A DNA stretch of 64,000 nucleotides, taken from contig NC_003071.7 of assembly GCF_000001735.4 (NCBI RefSeq), positions 6,999,151 to 7,063,150 of the forward strand, written 5' to 3'. The position numbers and the translations under genes were made by a program. The DNA is from Arabidopsis thaliana. Taxonomy: Eukaryota; Streptophyta; Magnoliopsida; Brassicales; Brassicaceae. Under the pieces are notes generated by a model. The model did not search any database. It had not been told where the DNA came from and saw only the letters and a list, made by a program, of their open reading frames with translations. Shown here one piece after another: positions 56,820 to 64,000 of the stretch. How positions within the stretch are numbered: the stretch's first letter is position 1; the number at the start of each line of letters is the position of its first letter.

Positions 56820-57410
56820 ATATGTAATTACTCATGCTTTCCTTTGTGATGGAAATGATGAATACAGTATTGATAAGATGACACTTTAGCCTTCGAGCAT
56901 TTTTAAACTACTGGTCAAATTTTTCAGTGTTGCCTTTAACTCTTTTGTTTATATATATTCGGGTTTGATATATATACTTTGTGATTTAGTTTTTTCAGAA
57001 AGAAAAAAAAAGAAGTTGAAAAGCACACTACATTCACATGTTAGACAATTTGATTGGCCTCAAATTTATTGATTTGGTTCGTTTAGATATGTCCACTTCC
57101 AATTGCCAAGGAAATTAGGAACCAAAATCAGAATTAATGAACTTGGTCCGCCGCAAGTTGTATATTTGCTAGCTGGCTTCCAGAACATTGACCCAAGATT
57201 GGACAAAAACACATGTCATTAGGACTTGATTTGTATCCAAGCAATGTGAATCTTACAAATAAAATCCCGACATATCCAAAGCAATAGGACAGCTGATTCG
57301 TTGCTGGCAATTCTCGAGATCCATAATTATTGTTTTTGTCCTATCACCTCGTTGGTGATTATTATTATGATGATGATCATCATTACTATGTTAGGTTCCC
57401 TACTAAAAAC
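56820..57410. repeat. Empty duplicate of KCS9 flanking DNA
   Basis: 56838-57060 resembles the KCS9 5' flank (50915-51515): TTTGTGATGGAA against TTTGTAATGGAA, ATTGATAAGATGACACTTTAGC against TTTGATAAAATGGCATTTTAGC (shown in part), GCACACTACATTCA against GCACACCACACATTCA. 57208-57410 matches the KCS9 3' flank at 53857-54060, including an almost unbroken run with TTAGGACTTGATTTGTATCC and GGCAAT. Only ~150 bases separate the two parts; no KCS coding sequence is present. This looks like a duplicated KCS locus whose gene body was deleted. Confidence 0.65.
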
Positions 57411-57601
57411 ACAACTAGTATGAGAATTTCTAAACAAAACCTTATTACTCGTTGAAATCTAAAATCTTTTGAAGAAACAAACATCTTTTATTAATAAGGT
57501 GAATTAGTTGGATATTTTGAAGAAAAAATAATTTTGTACAAAGCATATCAAGCACAAACTTGTTGTGGCTCCAACGATCTTTTGAAGAAAAGACTATGTG
57601 G

Positions 57602-57998
57602 ATGATTGGTTGGGCTGTAACTGTAGAATTTTTGTTGTATAGATTTTGTTGTAGTTGTGTTAGCTGTACCCGTAACTTTTATTGCTGTACAATTATTGCT
57701 GTAAGTTTTTAACTTTAAATATTTATAAAAATGGATTAGTAAATATAATAAAAGTTTTTTATATAGTAAATAAAATGTCTTGTATTACTAATTTAATTTT
57801 TTGTATTTATTTAATGAATTAAAATTTATACAACCAAGAAAATAGGGCTTTGAGAATTTCTCTACTACAGCCTTAAAAAAAAAAAAAAAAAAAAATTCGG
57901 CTGTATGTTTAAAAATAAAGCTACAGCACGATTGGTTTGTAATCAATGCTTTAAGAAAAATTAAGGTTATAAGTCAGACTTAAAACCCAACCAATCAT
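57602..57998. mobile_element. Small TIR element (MITE-like, ~400 bp)
   Basis: ATGATTGGTTGGG at 57602-57614 is repeated inverted as CCCAACCAATCAT at 57986-57998. Just inside the left end are GCTGTAACTGTAG and several TGCTGTA words; CTACAGC and GCTGTATG lie toward the right. A poly-A run of ~20 lies at ~57875. No reading frame. No clear target duplication, so the superfamily is uncertain (hAT or Mutator MITE). Confidence 0.55.
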
Positions 57999-58128
57999 GC
58001 ACATATATTTCTTTTTCTTCAAAGCAATCTAATATCTTTATTTTAATTCCAAAAAGAGTTTATTTCTAAACAAAATAAAAATAAAAAGGGCCAAACCAAA
58101 GATAATAAAATTGAAGACATGATTAGGG

Positions 58129-58360
58129 ATCTCATTCAAATTCACTTGGTGTATCATAAGTGCCACTGCATAACCGCCTTACTAGTCTTTCTGGTTCCTA
58201 AGTCAAACACAAAGATTCTCTCAAAGACGATTTTTTGTTCAACGAACACAATGTAGTTCCCTTTCGTACCTGAAAGCTCCTTTGAGGAATAGCAGAGATT
58301 CCAGTCAATTCCAAGAAACACGACTTGATCCTCTAAGTCATTAACTCGAACCCAATAATT
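58129..58360 (-). pseudogene. DUF295 F-box C-terminal relic
   Basis: The minus strand reads WVRVNDLEDQVVFLGIDWNL, CYSSKELSG, NYIVFVEQK and VFDLGTRKTSKAV before a stop. This parallels [20 protein letters not shown] and [15 protein letters not shown] in the intact gene at 59780-61435. Only the last ~70 codons remain; the F-box and most of the DUF295 domain are absent upstream on this strand. Its divergence suggests it is the oldest copy of the local cluster. Confidence 0.7.
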
Positions 58361-58589
58361 TAATGCAATAAATTCATTTATTTGGCACTTTATTCTTTCG
58401 TATTATTTTTCTTTTCCAATTTTAATGCAATAAATTTATTTAGTTTCTTTTTCTAAAAAACAAATAGAAACATTAATGCTAATCTAAAACTCTAAATTGT
58501 CTAAACAAAATTGTTTCACTTTTAGTATTTTCAATCTCAGTTTTATTTTTCATAGAAGCTCTAAAACTCTAAACATAAATGGAATATGC

Positions 58590-58838
58590 TAAATCTGAGT
58601 ACTAAACTATAAAGTAAAAATAACTACAAAGAATATTTAGATTAAAATATAATTACAAAATCCAACCACACAAATAAGAAATAAATCTCAAGAAGTAAAA
58701 TTTACTATAATATGATAAATCTGAGTACTAAACTAAAGTAAAAATAACTACAAAGAATATTTAGATTAATATTATAATTACAAAATCTAACCACCCAAAT
58801 AAGAAATAAATCTCAAAAGTAAAAACTACTATAACCTA
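58590..58838. repeat. Two-copy tandem repeat, period 126
   Basis: Copies start at 58590 and 58716 and share TAAATCTGAGTACTAAACT, AAAAATAACTACAAAGAATA, ATTACAAAATC and AAATAAGAAATAAATCTCAA. The copies differ by a few substitutions and small indels. Non-coding. Confidence 0.8.
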
Positions 58839-59114
58839 AGTAAAGTAAAAGGTCAAATTCTTAAATTTTAATTAATTGTAATTATTTTGAATACAATTTT
58901 AAATAGTACTCCGCAGCGTAATGTGGTTTTGATCTAGTTTGGTCAAAATCTCTTCAAAAATATGAAGAAGCTGTGAAGAAGAAGATGAAAACACTGATAA
59001 ACCCCTTAACCAAAAAATAAAAATCTAATTTTAATTCTTACCCATTAAAAAATGATTACAAACACGTGTGTAAATCTAAGAAATCTAATGTTCAAATATG
59101 ACTAATAGAAACAA

Positions 59115-59290
59115 GTTTGTTAGAGACGAGAGAAAGAAGAAAGGTAAAGTTTCTCTGCATTTCTCATTAATGTAACAATAGTACAGAGTGTTTCTTTTAT
59201 AGTAAGTGGCAAAACCCGGTTTATCTTATACCGGTTTACATTACTGAAACAAATGTATGGTTAACTCTAAACCATACTCTATTAATGACC
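59115..59290. mobile_element. Possible Copia-type LTR fragment (fossil)
   Basis: The segment begins TGTTAGAGACGAGAGAAAG and carries a promoter/polyadenylation-like stretch and CCGGTTTA pairs seen in Arabidopsis Copia LTRs. No internal region and no second LTR were seen, so at most this is a partial solo LTR. Old or fragmentary; family not assigned. Confidence 0.3.
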
Positions 59291-59779
59291 CTAATAGTTT
59301 CCATTTCACATGTGGATTATTTGAAAATTATGTGGATTCGGGGTGATAAAGGAATGGATTTAGAGTTTGGGTTGAAAAAATCGCATGGAAGTAGTGAAGG
59401 TTGATTTTGGTCGATTTCCGATCCTGAGTGAATCCATGAATTGTTTCTTTTTTTTTGCTTTACGTTTCTCTAAGCTTTGCATTCCTTTTTTTGTCTCCCC
59501 GATTTAGGGCTGTTAGCCATTTCCATGAGTTCTATAAAATGAAAAAAGTAACAAACAATCAACTTTTTGGGGGCATGATAAAAAAAAAAACACAAACTAT
59601 ATAAAACTGAGTCCGAACCAAATTATTTTTACCCGAACCTTAGTCGGACACTTAACTTCAATGATATTAGAAAGATTACAATTTTTTTTGTCTTTTTTCA
59701 TCACACTTACACATTTAGTAGTATATTATTATCTAGAAAGGAATACTCGTAAAGGAATAAAAAAGACTAATATTCATAA

Positions 59780-61435
59780 TCATAACAGAAATCTTGTCGT
59801 TGGGTTTGGAATGGTCACAAGTCCACAAGACACCAAAGATTTAAGATTCGCGCCGAACACCCCCATGTAGCCTTTGCATTCATTAAACGCAGTATTAGTT
59901 CTTCTGGTTTTTAGGTCAAACAAAAGGACTGAATCATTGTCAAAGATAGAACCATCATTTGAAGCAAGGAACACAATGCAATTCTCATTTGCACCTGGGA
60001 GCTTATGTACCGAGCAGCAGAGTTTCGTCCGAGCTCCAAGAAAGATCACTCGGTCGTTCAAGTAATTAACTTGAACCCACTTTCTCTTCCCTCCTTCTTC
60101 ATCAAGTCTAAACACTTTGAACCATGTATATATATATTCATCATAACGCCGCCCTGCAGGTATGAACCGTTGCACTAGCAACAACTCTTCGCCTAACTGC
60201 ACCAGACTTTCTTTAGAACAATATTGCGATCCTTTGACTGAGGGGATCTCCGTAACTCTCAAAGAAAGTTCGACAACAAAGACACGTCCCCTTCCACTTG
60301 AATCAAGAGCATAAAACTTTCCTTTGAATGCAACCAAATCTTGATATGCATACGTTTCAGGATGCTCCACAACTTGAGTCCAACTCATGTTACGGCTTCT
60401 ATACATCACCAAATTGCACATTCTTCCAGCAAAAAGCACCGCAAAATCTCTGCTATCTTCACTATGCAGTCTAAGAAATTCAACTCTCTCGGAAGTCTCT
60501 ACCCACTCTACTTCATTCCATAAATGATAGGGTAATCCATAGCGGTAACGAATGGGTTGCTTCTTAAAGTAGGTTATCTGCATCGAAGATTATGCGGCTT
60601 AATAATGTTAATAAAAATAATAACAAGACTAACTTTGCGGTCCTATTTATTTATTAGCTAGGTTAGGGAAAAGTTATTAAAGATAATATTACATGCTGCT
60701 AATACGATTTGTTTGATATCATCAACTTTAGTTTAGATCCTGAATAGTGTGACTTGTATATATTTATTTACAGAATCGTGATTAATACCACAAAAAATTC
60801 TAAACATTAGTAGATCTATCTCAAAATCAGTTAGACAATGAAATTAAATAAGCTACAATCTCGTGCACCCTGCTAACTAAAAAGTGGTTGTTAAATGACT
60901 ATCTAAGTGGCAAAATTTATCAAAAAGAAAAGATAAAAATTTGAAAAAATAATATGAGCTTTTGAACACCAACCTCGTAGTATTGTCCAAATGGGATAAT
61001 TGGTGAGGTAAGAGAGTTGAACAACACTTTATTTATTCCCATTCCATATATAATACGATTAGATGACAAGGGCGACAACAATAACTTCGGTTCCCCACCC
61101 TCTCGTTCACGCATCTCTGCTATTAAATAATCATCACCATACGGAGTCCAGAATTTCACAAGATAAATTGGGATGTTTTTTAGTGTGCAATCAACACTAC
61201 TTTTAAACGGAGGTTGATCCGTTGGTTGATCGCTGAACGTAAAACCGGCATTGAACGATATATCATGAGTTTTGATACCTAAACAGCGGGAATGATCTAG
61301 TGGAGGTACAACAGACCGCCATGACCTGCAGACGGAACGGAAGAGGACAATCTCGAAAGATGTCTCAAGATGACCCACGATTAGTTCTAGTAAGTCATTC
61401 GGAAGCAAGGACCAATCTGCCATAGTTAGATTCAA
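59780..61435 (-). CDS. DUF295-type F-box protein
   Basis: Two exons: 60974-61435 and 59780-60577, joining in phase ([12 protein letters not shown]) to 419 residues from the first Met, or 415 from [10 protein letters not shown], the more typical start. The F-box is at ~5-48 ([20 protein letters not shown], then [20 protein letters not shown]). The DUF295 domain fills the rest: [58 protein letters not shown], and [20 protein letters not shown]. These Brassicaceae-expanded proteins are putative SCF ubiquitin-ligase adaptors; some bind organellar or nuclear targets, none is known here. Fits At2g16290. It is the only intact member among four related sequences in the last 6 kb. Confidence 0.88.
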
Positions 61436-61781
61436 ATGTAAAGATCTGTACGTAAAACTGAAGAATTAAAAGTTAAGGATAATGAAGAAGTATATATATC
61501 ACAGTAAGATTTTATATTGCTCTCTTTTAAGAATATATAGATTTCACAGTTATAACCCAATTAAGAGTATAATATTTTCTTAAAAGTATAATATATTTTT
61601 AAAAAAATAATTAGTGTAAAATCCTATTTTATCTTATATAATATGACAAGGTTTTTCTAACTTTGCCTCATAATACGACTTTTGGCATTATACTTTCGTG
61701 ACACATTTCTTACTCATTAAATTTTAGTTTGACATTCTAAGATTTTTTTTTTTAATTTCACTCTATTATATTTAGTTTGAT
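61436..61781. other. F-box gene promoter
   Basis: AT-rich 5' flank of the minus-strand F-box gene. ATTTCACAGTTATAACCCAATTAA and following ~100 bases recur at ~62112-62180 as part of the cluster duplication. No gene. Confidence 0.5.
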
Positions 61782-62075
61782 AAATTGGGATCTTTTTTAG
61801 TGTGCAATTAACACTGCTTTTAAACGGACATTGGCCGTGTAACGAAAAGCCGACATTGGACGGTATAACCTTTGTTTTGATATCTAAACAGCGGAAAATT
61901 ATCTAATGGAGGTACAACGGACCGCCATGAGCTGCAGACGGATCGCAAGTTGACAATCTCAAAAGATGTCTCAAAATGGCCAACGATTAGTTTTAGTAAG
62001 TCATTCAGAAGCAAGGACCAATCTGCCATCATTAGATTCAAACGTAAAGATGAGTACGTAAAACTGAATATCACG
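61782..62075 (-). pseudogene. Truncated 5' copy of the DUF295 F-box gene
   Basis: The F-box start is retained ([20 protein letters not shown] then [20 protein letters not shown]). The frame is lost after ~65 codons, though nucleotide similarity to 61162-61435 continues to ~61782, where it stops abruptly (near the codons for IPIYL). The rest of exon 1, the intron and exon 2 are absent. It lies between the two larger copies, so it marks a further duplication followed by deletion. Confidence 0.8.
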
Positions 62076-62555
62076 TTAAGTTTTTGTATTGCTCCATTTT
62101 AAAAATATATAAATTTCACATTTATAACTCAATTAAAAGTATAATCTTTTTTAAAAAATAATTAAAGTAAAATCCTATATATATAATAAATTAAAGAAAG
62201 ATAGTTTTATTATGTTAAGATTAAGATTAAGGGAAATGAAGATCATATGTCATGATAAATTTTTATTTTTCTCCATTTTACAAATATTTAGATTTTTATA
62301 TTTAATTAGAACCCAGTTGGAAATATTATAAAACATAAAGCTAATATACAATTTAAAAATAAATTTTACTAAATAAAATTGAACAAGTTTCACTAAAATT
62401 TAACAAATGTCTTAACTATAACATACGATATTACAACACATAAATTATTAAATAAAATATCTGGCTCATATAGTTTTTAGGTATTTCGGATGGTTTATTT
62501 CATATAGTTTAAATGTTACATCTAAACTGTCATATTGGAATCCAGAATAAAAAGA
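62076..62555. other. Intergenic AT-rich spacer
   Basis: 5' flank duplicate of the F-box promoter followed by AT-rich sequence. No gene seen. Confidence 0.5.
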
Positions 62556-64000
62556 CTAACATTCATAATCATAACCGAAATCAAAGCTTAACGTTGGGTC
62601 AGGAATGGTCACAAGTCCACAAGACAACAAAGATTCAAGATTTGCGCCGAACACGCCCATGTAGCCTTTGCATTCATTAAACGCAGTACTAGTTCTTCTG
62701 GTTTTTAAGTCAAACAAAAGGACTGAGTCATTGTCAATGATGAAACAATTATTTGATTCAATGAACACAATGCAATTCTCCTTTGCACATGGGAGCTTAT
62801 GTACCGAGCAGCAGAGATTCGTCTGAGCTCCAAGAAAGATCACTCGGTCGTTAGAGTCATTAACTTGAACCCACTTTCTCTTCCCTCCTCTTCATCAAGT
62901 CTAAACACTCTGAACCATGTATATAGATATTCATCATAATGCCGCACTTCAGGGGTGAACCGTTGCACTAGCAACAACTCCTCGCCTGACAGCACCAGAT
63001 TTTCTTTAGAAGACTGTTGTGATCCTCTGACTGAGGGGATCTCCATAACTTCCAAAGAAAGTTCGACAACAAAGACCCGTCCCCTTCCACTTGAATCAAG
63101 AGCATAAAACTTTCCTTTGAATGCAACCAAATCTTGATATGCATACTTTTCAGGATGCTCCACAACTTGAGTCCAACTCATGTTACGGCTTCTATACATC
63201 ACCAAATTGCACATTCTTCCAGCAAAAAGCACCGCAAAATCTCTGCTATCTTCACTATCCAGTTTAAGAAATTCAACTCTCTCGGTAATCTCCACCCACT
63301 CTAATTTATCCCATAAATGACAGGGTAATCCATAGCGGTAACGAATGGGTTGCTTCTCAGAGTAGGTTATCTGCATCGAAGATTATGGGGCTAAATTGAA
63401 GACACAAGGAAAATAGTAATAATAATAACAAAACCAACTTTGCGGTCTTATTTATTAATTAGCAAGGTCAGGGAGAATTTATTAGAGATAAGATTACATG
63501 CTGCTAATATGATGGGTTTGATATCAGTTTAAATCCTATATATCTTAGTTATGAATTGTGTGACTTGTATATATTTATTTACAGGATCGTGATTAATACC
63601 ACAAAGAATTCCAAACATTAGCTGATTTACCTCAAAATCAGTTAGACAATGAAATAAGTAACAATCTCGTGCACCATAATAACTAAAAAGTGGTGGTTAA
63701 ATGACTATCTAAGTGGCAAAATTTATCAAAAAGAAAAGATAAAAATTTGAAAAAATAATATGAGCTTTTGAACACCAACCTCGTAGTATTGTCCAAATGG
63801 GATAATTGGTGAGGTAAGAGAGTTGAACAACACTTTATTTATTCCCATTCCATATATAATACGATTAGATGACAAGGGCGACAACAAAAACATCGGTTCC
63901 CCACCCTCTCGTTCACGCATCTCTGCCAATAAATAATCATCACCAAACGGAGTCCAGAATTTCACTAGATAAATTGGGATCTTTGTTAGTGTGCTTCCAA
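62556..64000 (-). pseudogene. DUF295 F-box gene copy, frameshifted, running off the window
   Basis: A second, ~2.8 kb-displaced copy of the gene at 59780-61435. Part of exon 1 (63780-64000; [20 protein letters not shown]) is present and continues past the window. Exon 2 is 62556-63370. It is open as [16 protein letters not shown] to [15 protein letters not shown], where one A is missing relative to the intact copy (GATGAAGAGGAGGG against GATGAAGAAGGAGGG, near 62895), giving an early stop at 62840. The original frame then resumes as [17 protein letters not shown]. The annotated locus is probably At2g16300. Protein could still be made as a C-terminally shortened form; a sequencing error is a less likely alternative. 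Confidence 0.8.

Larger units (their letters stand above)
58361..59779. other. AT-rich region with tandem repeat and possible LTR fossil
   Basis: No gene. 58590-58838 is a two-copy tandem repeat with period 126 (TAAATCTGAGTACTAAACT at 58590 and 58716). About 59115-59290 (TGTTAGAGACGAGAGAAAG, CTGCATTTCTCATTAATG, then CCGGTTTATCTTATACCGG) resembles part of a Copia-type LTR; see separate entry. 59500-59779 is probably the 3' flank of the F-box gene. Confidence 0.45.

Overview
The window is plant nuclear DNA and matches the short arm of Arabidopsis thaliana chromosome 2 (or a very close relative). The gene order, intron structure and deduced protein lengths fit my memory of the run from the polyol transporter PLT2 (At2g16130) to the F-box gene At2g16300; locus names come from memory and gene order, not a search. 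The rest is AT-rich intergenic DNA with many DNA transposons.

Layout. 0-6 kb: an Emigrant/pogo-type MITE (17-580), then PLT2 (3172-4893). 6-21 kb: a transposon block. A PIF/Harbinger-type element with a TAA target duplication (6017-9212) carries only a Myb/SANT-like gene. Only 36 bases separate it from an ~11.5 kb Mutator-like element (about 9258-20746) of the non-TIR VANDAL/Kaonashi kind. This holds a MURA transposase with three in-frame stops, an OB-fold (DUF223-like) gene, a small F-box-like gene, and a long DUF1985-Ulp1 protease gene on the other strand. The palindrome GTACGTAC occurs 13 times in it, nearly always in introns and spacers.

21-36 kb: a DUF7086 gene, a Helitron 3' end, a two-exon relic of coatomer gamma, a rearranged F-box pseudogene, a B3 gene (At2g16210), an F-box/FBA gene (At2g16220) and a cysteine-rich ESF1-like peptide gene (At2g16225). 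36-54 kb: a GH17/X8 beta-1,3-glucanase (At2g16230), tRNA-Gln(CTG), an LRR receptor-like pseudokinase (At2g16250), a glycine-rich RNA-binding pseudogene (At2g16260), an acidic membrane protein (At2g16270) and KCS9 (At2g16280).

54-64 kb: gene-poor DNA with two small MITE-like elements, an empty duplicate of the KCS9 flanks, and a decaying DUF295 F-box family: one relic, one intact gene (At2g16290), one truncated copy and one frameshifted copy (At2g16300) that runs off the window.

The host genes are independent single genes rather than a pathway. The best candidate for an undescribed system is the Mutator-like element, where a DUF1985 protein may recognise the element's own dispersed GTACGTAC sites, as VANC does for other motifs in VANDAL elements.
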